Positions 1 through 17,900 of a stretch of 64,000 nucleotides of DNA are shown piece after piece (position 1 is the first letter of the stretch; every line of letters starts with the position of its first letter). Origin of the DNA: Typha latifolia. Lineage: Eukaryota > Streptophyta > Magnoliopsida > Poales > Typhaceae. The notes beneath the pieces are model-generated. The model searched no databases. It was not told the DNA's origin and saw only the letters and a list, made by a program, of their open reading frames with translations. The DNA is taken from NCBI GenBank assembly GCA_019914945.1, contig CM034105.1:2480001-2544000 (forward strand). The letters run 5' to 3'. A program made the position numbers and the translations under genes.

Positions 1-433
1 TGAAATTTTGGGGCTTTGTGAAATTTCACTAGTTGACAAAATACTCCTCCAGATCACCGTAACCTAGATAAGGCAGACAGGTCGTTATGGGGAAATTCAG
101 AACTGTGTTTTGGTATACCTAACTTGCTAATTGCTTTAATACATATAATGACTAGAGGAATTCTTTCCCTTCTGCATTTTACAAACTGGGGGGAAAGACA
201 AACCAATGAAAGACAGCTTGTAGCATGCACAAAGAGAAAATTTTTGTATCCAGAACACAGGATTTGTATTACTAAATATGCCCTCATGAGTTAGTTGAAG
301 ATCCATAATTTCAAAAACTGAGTTGTAAAAGGGAAAAGGAACTAGAATGAAGTTGTAAATTCAAGTGCGACATTCATTAATTGTGCAATAAACATATATA
401 TAGATATATTCAACCACAGTGATTGCCACTTAC
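1..433. other. Non-coding: 3' intron of the ABCE gene
   Basis: The tenth ABCE exon ends at 434 with a GT donor on the minus strand. No sequence matching the expected C-terminal exon is visible in this stretch, so it is read as part of the last intron. No other gene is seen. Confidence 0.6.
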
Positions 434-6085
<5,652 letters not shown>

Positions 6086-7601
6086 CTCTTCCCCTCACCG
6101 GATGATCGGATCGAGCAATCCAAGCCCCGGAACGGCCGATTGGAGTCCGAGCTCCTTTTCAACAGCAAAGGATGCGAATTTACGGTCGAGTTCGGCGCCG
6201 CTAGGGTTAGAGGAGTATAACTCTCGCACTACTTTTAGATATAATGAAACCCTAGATGTGATCAAAGGGAGGGAGGCGGTTATATGAGGGGGGGGGGGGG
6301 GTGGCGTTTTTACGACGCCGTGTGGAATTGGAGTTTTACCGTGTCCCCGCGGCTCAAACCGGATGGGCGAATAGAAAAAACAAAACAAAAAAACCGGACC
6401 GGCTTAGAGTTTTAAGTCATGGACCGGAATCCGCAAGAGGCCCACGGGCCATAAAATATTTTGGAGAAGTTTTCAAGAAAACACCCTATATTATGAACTT
6501 TTCGGGTTCAAGTCCAACTTCATCGTTTCTCAATTAAAAAAAATAAAGATTCTTTACATAATTAAAACTTTTAAAATATTATAATTTTCGCTACATTCTT
6601 TAAAATATGATAATTACCATCAAAATTATTAAGCTATTTCAAAAATATCATTCGTTGCATAAACTATTTAAAATAATTTAAAGTTATCAAATATTATATC
6701 CAATACTATAGTATTAAAAAAAAGTTTTTTCTTATGCTTAGATAAAAATTATTGATAAATATTTTATATTCTAAACTCCAAAGTTTAAGGGAGATTCTTA
6801 TCTTTGTCTTCTTATACATAAATCACATACTAGAAACTATGTTCGAAAGCAGGGGATTCACCATAGATATAGAACCCGGACTCTACAAAAAAGAGAAGGG
6901 ATTCTAACATAAGAAGGTGGATATAGATTAGATAAGAGTAGTTTAACAGCATCTTTAACGTAGTTAACTTATAAGTTTATTAAAGTTTTGTGATTAGTCA
7001 ATAATATTTTTCAAAAAATATATCTTAAATGAGAATTAAATATATGGCTTTATAACTTTACTTATATTTTATTTTTAATGATTACTTTAAAACATTTATA
7101 TAGAAATTTATATTTAGTTACCATGAATAAGAACTACCGATATGGGAGAGAAAATATTTCTAACTAATATCTTAAAAAAATATGTATTTATGATTGTAAT
7201 AAAATTTCATGCATAGCACGTGATTTGCTTCATATAATATTTGACTAAAATATAATATATGCAATAGAGATCACCTAATTATGTTTTATAAAAAATTATC
7301 GAAAATACGTGAAAAAGGCGTTATAAATGCAAATTTCTTACTCTTTCTTAATCCGAAAAGAGTGGTTGAACCGATGGTGCACTAATCGACCCAACCACGA
7401 TCGTAGACTAAGACTAATCGCTTGGTTCGGCCTGACCCAAATCCGGTGTAGCCAAAGGGAAAGGGTATATTCGTAATCTCAACATAGAAAAAACCCTAAC
7501 TCCTCGTTCCCTATAAGAATCTCCCATCAGGGTTTCCTTCCCATCTCCCTCCGCTTCCATTCGACCTCGTCGCCGCTGCCGTCGTCCGCAGGAGAAGAAC
7601 C
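6086..7601. promoter_or_regulatory. Divergent spacer between ABCE and eL27 with telo-box motifs
   Basis: This 1.5 kb spacer carries the promoters of two divergent translation genes. Near ABCE: TAGGGTTAG at 6202-6210 and AAACCCTAG at 6247-6255 (telo-box type), and a GGCCCAC/GGGCC block around 6437-6451 that contains a site-II-like TGGGCY on the minus strand. Near eL27: AAACCCTAA at 7491-7499, about 105 bases upstream of the start codon. Telo-boxes and site II motifs are common in plant promoters of ribosomal-protein and translation genes. A 14-base G run lies at 6288-6301. The middle, about 6530-7330, is AT-rich and holds nothing recognisable. Confidence 0.6.
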
Positions 7602-8009
7602 ATGGTGAAATTTCTCAAACCAGGTAAGGCTGTCCTCCTCCTCCAAGGCCGCTTCGCTGGCCGGAAGGCCGTCATCGTCCGCGTCTTCGAGGAGGGCACC
7701 CGCGACCGACCCTACCCGCACTGCCTCGTCGCCGGCGTGGCAAAGTACCCGAAGAAGGTGATACGGAAGGACTCTGCGAAGAAGACGGCGAAGAAGTCCC
7801 GCGTCAAGGCCTTCCTCAAGCTCGTTAATTTCACCCACCTTATGCCCACTCGCTACGCCCTCGATGTCGACCTCAAGGAGGTTGCCACCATTGACTCCCT
7901 CCAGTCTCGCGACAAGAAGGTGGCTGCTTGCAAGGAGGCGAAGGCGAGGTTCGAGGAGAGGTTCAAGGCCGGGAAGAACAGGTGGTTCTTTACCAAGCTG
8001 AGGTTTTGA
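7602..8009 (+). CDS. RPL27: 60S ribosomal protein L27 (eL27)
   Basis: Structural protein of the cytosolic large ribosomal subunit. A single uninterrupted reading frame encodes 135 residues, the usual length in plants. It begins [24 protein letters not shown], the N-terminal KOW-type fold of the family, continues through the basic segment [21 protein letters not shown] and the conserved [17 protein letters not shown], and ends in the invariant [20 protein letters not shown]. The ATG at 7602 lies in a GAACCATGG context and matches the family start. Codon use is strongly G/C-ending. Many plant L27 genes are intronless, so this need not be a retrocopy; no poly(A) tail or target duplication is seen and the promoter has a telo-box. 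It is divergent from ABCE. Confidence 0.97.
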   Translation: MVKFLKPGKAVLLLQGRFAGRKAVIVRVFEEGTRDRPYPHCLVAGVAKYPKKVIRKDSAKKTAKKSRVKAFLKLVNFTHLMPTRYALDVDLKEVATIDSLQSRDKKVAACKEAKARFEERFKAGKNRWFFTKLRF

Positions 8010-9669
8010 GAACTTGTCTCTAGGTATTTGGAACAAGTTTAAGAGTTATCTTGAGTTTAAATTGGAAGTTTTGTTATGGATCTCATGCTGAACCTTTAGT
8101 GGATCTATTTTGTTATGGATTTAGTTAGTTTCCTGTTGAATTTGAATAGATGAAATATTTTCATTTTATGTATTCGTGTTGCATGCTTATGTTAAAATGG
8201 TATTAGCAAAAGGTTAAAGACATTACTTTTATTATCAAGATTTGTTTTTGGAGTCCAGAGAGGTTCTGCCTATTCTACTGCGCATATTTATTTAAGCTGT
8301 GGTTTAGTCTTATATTCATTATATTCTTGGTGTTAGACGGATACAAATGGTTACTGGAGACCTTAGGTTTCTATTGTTGATATGAACCACATACATTTTA
8401 CGGTCTAGTGAGTTACTAGGTATCCACAGAGGGGGGGAAATACTGTCATGCATGCCTTAGTGCTAATAGAGTATCTATTTGACATCATAGGATAGGTGAT
8501 TGGTTGTCCACTTGTCTCGATTGAAGCTTTCTTGAGCTGTATCAGAAAATTCATTATTGAAAGTACCATATTAAGTTGAACTCAGGTTTGTCTCTTGTGT
8601 GGGTTAAACATTTCATACGAAGCATATCTAATTTATTGTATTGTATCTCTGTGGATGTTGTAGTTTATCTTTAATACAGAGGCACGTCAAGATTTGCCAT
8701 GCAATTCTCAATGTGGAATGTAACCTACTAACAGGAGAAACATAGAATGTCCTATGGGCCATATGCTATTGTTCTTAATGCATGTCAACATGGCACGAGA
8801 ACTTGTCTTTATTATTGAGTGTGTATAGTTGGAGTGGTGTAGTTGATCCTGTTTATGAATGGATTAGTTGAAGAAAAAAATCCAAGTTTATGCTTTTGCT
8901 GAATTTTTTCAGATCACTCTGGTCATGTTTATTACTGCATCAAATATGTTACACACAATTTCTGACATCTTTCTTAGCATAAGTAGTTTGTGGTAGAATA
9001 TATTCATAGCAACCAAGTGGAAAAGTGTAATACTAGTTAGCTTGTATAAACCTTAGTATTGATCATATGTTTACTTGGAGTAGTACATCACACAACTTTA
9101 TTCTGCTGTTTATCATCACCTTGGTGCTTACCGGTGTTATACTTCTTTTTGATTGACCAACTTAATCTACAGTTCAGCATCATTACTTGAGTCATAGTGT
9201 AATGCCAATTCCTTCATCTACTTCTGTTATTGCTAGTCTAATATTAGCTTCTCATCATGAATTGAACTTCTTGTGGTCTATGGTTATGCCAATTTGGTAA
9301 AATTATTCTTTGCTATAATTTATCTCATTTTGTATTTTTGTACTACTAGGAGTTAAGATAAGATTCATAATTTCCTATGAAAGATACCATTGTTTTGAAT
9401 TGGTTGGTGTCATTAGGAATATAGGTTACATACTTGTGTTTCCTAGTGGAAGTAATATGTTGAAAATTATTGAGTTCTTTGTGATATGAGTACTAAATAC
9501 ATTGTTGAAATCTTTTGGTTTGTAGTTAGTCCTCGTAGAGCTCAGATTTGACCATAAGGATGCATACACCTTCCAAGGCATCCGATCTACTTTACACTCA
9601 GGATGAATCGGATGCCTTAAACTTGATGTATTTGTTGGTTGATTCAGATTAAGTTTTTTTTTATATCAA

Positions 9670-10128
9670 ACCTGGGGTCAAAAATTATTGCCAATTTGAT
9701 CCAATCTAGCCCAGCTGCTTGCTTCAAAGGGCTATCTAAACGGGCCTTGGCCTTACTTTTCTATTGTCATGACATGAGTCATTGTCTTTTCAATTTAAAT
9801 TTTCATGAAGTCCAAGTGAGAGTGAAGACAGATTGGAAACAGATGAGGTAGTGATAAAATTATTTGTATATTCTGATCCGATTATTTGGAAAGGATAATA
9901 AATGGATAGTAAATTTAATTATCGTATTTGTCAGGTACAATAACGAATATGGATAGATATATGATGTATCCATATTTATTTATTGAATCAATAAGGACAT
10001 ATGATACAATTATTGAAATCTATAGACAATTAAATTAGAGATTTCATACTGGAGTATAAAGATGTCTCTTACATCAGATATGAAATCAGGCACGGTTGGA
10101 TTCAATTCGACCTGTTTTCAACCCAAGT
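9670..10128. mobile_element. Putative degenerate hAT-like inverted-repeat element
   Basis: The left end (ACCTGGGGTCAAAAATTATT and on through GATCCAATC) and the reverse complement of the right end (ACTTGGGTTGAAAACAGGTC and on through AATCCAACC) align over about 35 bases with mismatches and gaps. The right end also resembles the terminus of the element at 26915 (GGGTGAAAACGGGTCGGATT). No convincing target duplication was found and the interior is non-coding. This is either an old non-autonomous element or chance similarity in degenerate sequence. Confidence 0.35.
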
Positions 10129-10992
10129 CAAGTAATAAATCATTAGGCATACTTGGTCTATAATTAAGGCATTGATGCTTAGTCTTAAACTAATCATTTG
10201 ATCATGCAAAAGACTAGTTGCAATGAGAGGACCCTTTGTCTGGTAGGCATAAACCTCTCATTCCATTGGCTTAACTGTTGCTGTCCTTACCTGTCCCCAT
10301 GAAGCTTGTCATCCAGCTTATCATAATAGTACTCAATATTCCACCCACTCTCATGTCTTAAATGGCCAATGGAATAGTCCTCAATTGATTAAAGATAAGA
10401 GTTTTCTGGTTTAAATTTCATTAGTATCGATATTTAGTTAGACACTATTAAACTTTTATTTTTCTCTCTTTAAAGAAAAAAGATCTATGAACTCTTAATT
10501 GTACAGCCCCAGCCTTTTTTGTTCTCCGATAGGAATACAGAAGCTCCCAATTTATATAGATCAGAGTAATTGTAGACACTTTTAATCAATTCTATTCTAC
10601 TATTATGCACTTTATATAGAATTAATAATTTAAATCTAAGGAAATTTATATTCTTTATCATTCAGGTTTACCAGAGGATGCCAAACATTATCAAGAATAC
10701 TCTATTATGTGAGAAGAAAAACTACACTAAAACACTTGGATCTAGCACCAATAAAATTTAGGATCTAGCGCTTAACGAAACGGATCCAGTTAGCGACTTA
10801 ATCGAGTCTCGATTCGGGTTTCAAAATACTAAAAAAAGGATATTTATTGAATCTATTTCTACTCAAGTGGACCTGAAACTATCCAACCATAAAGCCCTAC
10901 AATGCCATGGGACCAAACTTACTACTATTTCTAACAAGTGGGTCCTCGCAATAGATTGCAAAAAGATATGTTGGTCTGCTTGTATTCATCTA

Positions 10993-10994
<2 letters not shown>

Positions 10995-11028
<34 letters not shown>
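10995..11028. repeat. (AT)n microsatellite
   Basis: About 17 uninterrupted AT dinucleotides in intergenic DNA. Confidence 0.9.
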
Positions 11029-11031
<3 letters not shown>

Positions 11032-12672
11032 CTTTCTGTTCTCAAAACTTTGAACAACTCGAAGGCATGTGAATTCTTCCACAAAATGATCTCATGTCTC
11101 CAGAGTGGTAGCTTGCCAATCTTAAGCTAGTAGTGTGAATTATATAAGAGAAAATGACAAATAACAACCGTTATAAATATTAAGTCATTCTCTACCGTTT
11201 GATAGATATAAACATATTTTAATTCGACCATCATATTAATATAATTACAAAACGAAAACTTGAGACCAATCAAAATACTGATTTGCAACAAAATAGGATC
11301 AAATCTAGGTGGGTCGTTAGACTTAAATTTAACTCGGGGTGTTACTCCGTAAGGTTTTATTCACAATTAATACAGAGAGAGAGAGCTTCATCTATAATAT
11401 AGTTGAAATATATGCCTATTATTTATTATTTTTCTTGTTATATATAAATATAAATATAACTACTCCACTCTATTGATATGTGTAGGGTGGTTGGTTGTTA
11501 TATTGATAATATGCTATGCTTTCATCCCAATCATTATTCCACTCCCTCGTCTCTCCTCTCTTGTTTAATCTTGATTGCCGCCGCAACAAAAGGGTGGACA
11601 AATTGGAGATGATGATATTCCCATTTATTTATTGCTATGAATTAAATTAACAAGGCTAACTCATAACATTTCAAACAAGTTGATTAATGCGGCTCATATT
11701 TTCCGAGTATTTTTAGATTTAAATCTATCATTTTTTTTTTCAATTGAGACGCTATCTCAAGTTAAGGGAATGAGGATAATTTTTTTTTCATCAGGATGTG
11801 GTAGACTGTGAAACTTAAATGATGTATACATCAAAGAAGGCCAGTTGATGAGTTATAGAATCATTTAAAGAACACTTATAATAATATGCTATAAATTTTC
11901 TTTAGGGTTGTTTATACTCATCTTTATCACATTTATTATCTGCAAAGAAACCCTCCTCCTAGAGACTTAATTAGTCTAGTATGAGTCCGTAAGTGTAAAG
12001 CAACTATTGCGTACTTTCATGTCACCTTGGGCAAATGGTATGTGTAATGCTCATAGGAGGCATATTGGTTATTGGGAGACTTTGACAACTATAATTAAAT
12101 CATCGAAGATAACCTACTTTCATATATTAATTATTCTCCATATATAAGGAGTTTAAAAATATATATATATAGTGGGTAAACCATTTGATTCCATGATAAT
12201 TGAGATGAAAGAAATGAGATAAAGAGGCTTTATTCTAGGATAAGTTCGATTTTTTATCTCCTACCCCATGTCATTATTTTGTTGAGAGAGTTTAACAGAG
12301 TAATAATGTTGATTAGTTGGGATAAGTTTTATCTTTGCAGGTTAAATATCATTTTTGCCACAGTTCTTTAGGAAGAGCACATGAATTCTTTTAAAAAGCA
12401 ACTAAATTATCACATTAAACCTTTCTAAAGCTTTTATGCATATCTGAAAACCAAATATATGAGAAAAAAAATAATACTATTAAGTACACGCACTGATTAA
12501 ATCTAGAAGATATAATTAGGTCTAATGATTAAAATATTTCCATAATCTAAGTAATAAATAAATAAAAAATAGATATTTGTTAATTCTTCTCTTTTTTGAA
12601 AAAGATAAAAGAAAATAAGGTTATTTTTGTGGAAATATAGGGGAAATAATGGGGGATTAAAAATATAGGGTG

Positions 12673-12768
12673 AATTGGTGTTTAGTTGTAATAGTTGGAA
12701 TAAGGGGAAATAATAAAAAATTTCCCCCTTATTTTTATTCCCCTATTTTTAGAACCAAACACCAAATT
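12673..12768. repeat. Foldback (inverted repeat) segment
   Basis: Left arm TTGGTGTTTAGTTG (from 12675), followed by GGGGAAATAATAAAAAA, pairs with a right arm reading TTTCCCCCTTATTTTTATTC and ending in AACCAAACACCAA near 12766. The arms are about 45 bases each with almost no loop. GGTGTTTGGTT-like ends are typical of Tourist-type MITEs, but no clear target duplication is seen. Confidence 0.45.
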
Positions 12769-13900
12769 AAAATTATAATAAAAATTTCCTCTATTCCATA
12801 ATAAGTGCACATCTAATTTCAATTCTATTCTTCCCTTTCCTCAACCAAACGAGCCCAAATAGAGTTGAGATGGTTTGGATTTGAGAGGCCAACTTCTGCA
12901 TTTAAATGAGTCCTAAGGCAGTAGGTAAAGGTTAATTCCATCTCATCGATCATTGCAAGAGTATATAGTTTAATTATTTCAAAAAGAAAAAAAAAATCTT
13001 CACTCTATTTTTTAATTAAGTTATACGATGCATGTCACCTCACCTACTAACTTTAGTCCCACATGGTTCATTTTTATACATGTAAACCTTTGCAAATTAA
13101 ACTCATTAGATATCTTCCTTGAAGAAAGTAGATCCATTGTGATGATCAAATTAATAAACTTTTATAACTACTTTCATCTTAGATTGGCTAAGTATCGACT
13201 TTTCCACTCTAAATTATACAATATCTAACCATGAACAGATATGGACTTGGTTAATTAACAAAAAATAGATGTTGCCAAGAAGCAAGCACATTTTATCCTT
13301 ATCTAACAAAGCTTTAGAGCATCATGATCGAGTGTACGTGAGATGGATGGTGATGTCCCATAAGTTGATTCAGATCCCTTACCCTCCTCTCCCCATCATA
13401 TACCCCACCACATTCATTTGTTTCCTTCCTATAAACCTAATAATTAAATTAAATACTAATCCTCCCTGATTAACAGTTAACATCCACAAAAAATCTCCCT
13501 CAAAACTTAACCATCAAGCCTCTCAGTAAGCCTTTGCGTGTTGGACAACTCCACTATATCATCAAACAACTCTTCTACTCACAAAAGTAAACTTAGAGAG
13601 ACAAGAAGATCAAAGCTACATATATGTGCTTAATTTATAAACCACACAACTGCACAGGTGCTTGTAACCAAATAATAATAGTAATAATAATCACATATTG
13701 GCCCAAATTTTTTCACAGCAAATTAAACAAAGAAGAAAACCCAACATAGATACAGAAGGAATAAACGTAAAAGGGAAGAGAGAGAAAGAGAAAGAAAGAA
13801 TAGGACATGATATGAACTTGCATGGTGATGATAGTTTTGATGAGGGGGGTGATGGTGGTGTTGTACTTGTACATAGCCATGGAGACTCCTTTAGTTGCCC

Positions 13901-14833
13901 TCAGGCCTTGGGCGGCTCCTCGGTAGGCTTAGCCGGCTCGGCCGCTGGTGCTGCCGGAGCTGGCTCCGGAGCCGGTTCGGCAGGGGGAGCCGGGGTCTCC
14001 TCCACCTTCTCCTCTATCTCCTCCTTCTCCTCCACCACCACCTCTCTGGTCGTCTCCTCGGCGGGAGCCGGCTCGGCAGGCGGTTCCGGCTTCGGCTCCT
14101 CGGTGACGACGAAGGTGGATACTTTCTCGAAGATGAAGAGGACTGGGCCGGAGACGAGGGCCGGGCCAGACTTGGCCGCCGCCTCGCTGACTTGCTTGGC
14201 TCCCGGGAATTCTAACACCATAGTTAACAATTTTAAATTTAGATACATAAATATATATATCTCGTGATAAAGCGTCACACATATAACAATTAACAACAAC
14301 TAGTTGTTTGTCTAACTACGTACGTACCGATAACTACCAAGTCCTCGATAAATTTAGTGACCTGAACTGAATATTTCTTGACTCTACCCGCTTTGCGGTC
14401 TTTCACCAAACTCTGCAGTCGATCAAAACTACTACTTATTTAGCTTACGAGCGTACATATATATGCATATTCTCGAGGTACGAGAGAAAAAATAATAATA
14501 ATAATATATGACCTTGATCTCAGCCGGAGAAGCTTCATAGGTTTCTACCACTTTGGTCGTGATCTCAATCTTCTTCCCCTCAACCTCCTTGGTGATCTCC
14601 TCCTATATATATGTATATATATACCCAAAAGATGCATGGAAGAATAAGAACAACAAATTACATGACCAGCAAAAATATGTGGATCACGAACTAACAATTA
14701 ATCAAAGAAACTAACTCACCTTACAGCCATCAAAGGACTTGCAGAATTCGACAGCGGCGGCCTTCTTGCCGTCCTTGTCGATGTCGAACACCTTCTTGAT
14801 CTTTGGAAGAACCTTCGACTTCCAGTAACTCAT
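13901..14833 (-). CDS. DREPP/PCaP-type plasma membrane-associated cation-binding protein (RS1-like)
   Basis: Plant-specific hydrophilic protein; relatives bind Ca2+, Cu2+ and phosphoinositides at the cytosolic face of the plasma membrane and respond to salt or drought. Four exons in phase: 14833-14720, 14602-14513, 14412-14328, 14211-13901; 199 residues. The N-terminus MSYWKSKVLPKIKKVFD and the KAAAVEFCKSFD segment match the family, followed by EEITKEVEGKK, VVETYEASPAEIK, the K/R-rich KDRKAGRVKKYS and FPGAKQVSEAAAKSGP. The C-terminal third is low-complexity Glu/Pro/Ala, as usual. Residue 2 is Ser where Arabidopsis PCaP1 has the N-myristoylated Gly, so lipid anchoring is not expected. The closest known type is monocot salt stress root protein RS1, which to my knowledge also lacks Gly2. 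The 5' UTR region contains an (AT)n tract. Confidence 0.9.
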
Positions 14834-14846
14834 CTCGATTTCCAAC

Positions 14847-14872
14847 TATATATATATATATATATATGCGTA

Positions 14873-14906
<34 letters not shown>
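14847..14906. repeat. (AT)n/(GT)n microsatellite upstream of the DREPP start
   Basis: Compound TA and TG dinucleotide tract lying 14 to 73 bases upstream of the DREPP start codon, probably in its 5' UTR or core promoter. Confidence 0.85.
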
Positions 14907-14911
<5 letters not shown>

Positions 14912-17900
14912 CTAATTAAGAGGAGAATAAAACGTTATATATGCTATCTCAGAGTGCTTCCAAGGATTGGATCTTAGAAGCTAGGGGGAGAAGGAATACA
15001 TACATGGAGATTTCTCGTGCTTCTATGGATTGGATATGGGATGGGATTCGCCGACGAAGAGGGTATGTAAACAGAGCTAATAAAGCTCCGTAAGCCCAAG
15101 GATGGAGATATAGAAGGGGGTTGCGGGAAAACAGCCTCTGAGTTTGGAGTTAATTACGAGGGATGCCACGGGCTGGTCCAATGATTTGAGTCGGGGAGGT
15201 GGGTACGTGGAGGCAACTTTTGGCCAGCGAGGACAGGCAGCGATGCGAGCTGGAAAAGGGCCGGCGGGACGCATGATGAGAGTACGGACGGCTGTGATCA
15301 CGGTACATGGTGGGCTCCACTCGCTGTTTGGGTAATCGCAGGGGGGCTGGGAAGGGCGTTCTCGTCATTTCCGGAGGGACGAGGGCACCAGGCGTAATTT
15401 TGTTGAGTGGGAGGGGCACGGTTGCAGGTGGCGGGGACGGGAGGGAGCGACAGCTGGCGATGGGAGCAGGGTTGGGTGGCGATCCCTCATTAGTGGGTCC
15501 CACAGCCGGTGTTTTTATCTCTCGTTGGTAATAAGAGAAGGGGATAGAGATACCGTGTGCGGTTAGGGGAACGGGGGGGAATGGGAAACCAGATCCCGAG
15601 GGAAACGGGTTTTCATCCCCCCCCCCCCCCCCACAGCGACGGCCCGATGAGTCGGCGGGGCCCAGGAACGTATCGGTCGCCGCACGGAGCACGTGGCTTT
15701 GCTGGCCGGGGGAGCCAAGGCCGCGGTGGCTTCACTTATTTTATCCCCAAAACGCCCCCACCTTTGTCTGCATGTTCCACAATTTAAAAATAATAATAAT
15801 ATATATATATATATAAATATATTTTTTCTCATCCCTATTATCCAACAAATTAAAAAAATAATAATAACAAGGGTATTTTCTGATATATATATATACCAAA
15901 GAGTTCGGCATCGCAGGGATGAAAAAAATATATTTTTCAACACAAATAAATAAAATATATTATAATTGAAATTATTTATTTAAATCGAACTGTAGCTGAC
16001 TGAGGTGTGCAAGCACATAAATGCTAATGGAATGAAGAGAACAAGCTGGAGATATCTCCACAATATTGTGAAAGAAAAAAAAGATTTGTTGGTTGCCAGA
16101 GAAGCAAGTTTATTTACTTACCAATTGGACCTCTTTTTTTTTTTCTCTTTTAATGAACTTTAAATAATGATTTGATAAGCTCTTCTAATGCACCCATCTG
16201 GTATAATTATTCTAGGTTATGTACCAAATAAATTTTTGCATGCTGTCATAAATATGTTCCAAGACAGAGACGCCTAAGAATATTTAATTTGCTGTGTTTT
16301 GTACTGCCCATCTCATCCTTATCTTTGGTCCTCTAATTATGAGCTAATTTTGGTTTTAATTCTACTAAACCGATTAATTAACCTGCACAGCTGGGTGGGT
16401 CTTGGCTTGGATTTATCTCAGCAAAAGCCAAAAGAGGACAATACGCAAGTATAACGCTATTCTACATACTCTTTTGCACAATCTTTTATTTGACTTTAGA
16501 TACGAGCAAAAATTCGGCAAGAGAAAACCGAGATATTTTAGTATATTTATTATTTTACACCCTAATTTCTCTGAAATTATATCAATGGAGTTTGTTCCGT
16601 GGAACCCACCACGCACTGGCCAATGGACGCTAACCACCACGTGGCTCTGGTCCATTGGCTCCAGAGTGGCGTGAGCTCCTCGAACACTCATTGCTCCCCC
16701 AGTCGCAGCCAATCACGCATCATTAGTTGGAACGGCGAGCAAGTTTAAGACTTCTTCGATTTCTTATCTCAAAAGAATCTAGTAATGATATATAATATGC
16801 GAATAGAGAATCTAAGTTGCTGACGTGTACCCACAGCTTGTTTCTTTCCCTTTGCAAGTAAATTGAACGTGATATGTCCACCGTCGATGTATGCTATTAG
16901 GGATATTTCTAATTTGAGATTTTTATGTCATTATCATAAAAAAACTTTTCAAAATATCATTGTATTATAGTATTAGTTATAAGGCAAAATAGTTTTTATT
17001 TTTTAATATGAATTTAAACTGTATTTTAATTATGATTAATTAGAAAGTTTTATTTACCTCGAAATAAGAATTTGTGGGATGGCTAAAAGATTGACTATAT
17101 AAATTTATTATTATTTATAATAAGGTAGATGCTAAAGTATGGCCTACTCTATACAAAGCTTGCACGTAAAAAATAAGGACTAATTTACAACCTTTGATTG
17201 CTTGTTGGACCTACTTAATGAGCCTGGATAGGTACAAACTAAGATAATTAAAGTTAATAAATTATGTACTATAGACACCATTTTATGCGAGTGACAGATA
17301 TGTTAAAATTAATATTTATTTTTTCTAGTTCATGATTTATTACGTAGGTATTTGGGTTTTATTTTTTTGCAAGCATTAGTGACATTAGTTGGTGGGATTT
17401 TATAAGTTTGTCCTCCTTATGCATAAGTACGAGGTCTTAACTCATCTACCTGTTATCTTATCTTAAGACTTAAAACAAGGTGTAATTATATTTTTTTACC
17501 CTGTTTTCCCTAATATTATATTATACTTATGAAAAAATAATAATAAAATTTATCTCTTATGCTAATTAAAATATCACCTCACATTTTTCACCTATTTGTG
17601 ATTTACGCTCTCTATTTTTAATATCTACAGATATTAAAAAAATTAACTATTATATTCTCAAATAATACTATTGTAAAATATTTGATAAAATATAAATCTC
17701 GATTTATAAATATTGAAAGCAGAAGGTGTAAACCATAAATATGTTAAAAGACAAGTTGTTAAATATGAATTTTTGTAAATTTTATTATTCAGTTTTTTAA
17801 GTAATACGATACTAAATAATAGTTTTAGGGGGCAATTTAGAAAGACGTGGGTACAAATTTCTCTAATTTTTATGTCCATTTGGCCTGCTAGCTTAATTAG

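Larger units (their letters stand above)
8010..13900. other. Intergenic, AT-rich, no gene seen
   Basis: The first few hundred bases must include the eL27 3' UTR. The short open frames here have no recognisable family, low-complexity composition and no splice context. The stretch contains a putative inverted-repeat element (9670-10128), an (AT)n tract (10995-11028), a purine GA run near 11370 and a foldback segment (12673-12768). The 3' UTR of the minus-strand DREPP gene probably occupies part of 13600-13900. Confidence 0.6.

Noticed and set aside
7602..8009. eL27 as a processed retrocopy because it lacks introns
   Set aside because: No poly(A) tract or target duplication, a telo-box promoter is present, and intronless L27 genes are common in plants.
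13698..14267. Long plus-strand open frame opposite the DREPP gene (Gly/Ser/Ala-rich)
   Set aside because: Shadow of the Glu/Pro/Ala-rich DREPP exon on the opposite strand.
15077..15953. Several overlapping G/P/R-rich open frames on both strands
   Set aside because: Composition artefacts of a G/C-rich promoter-like block; all frames are open because stops are rare, and none resembles a protein family.
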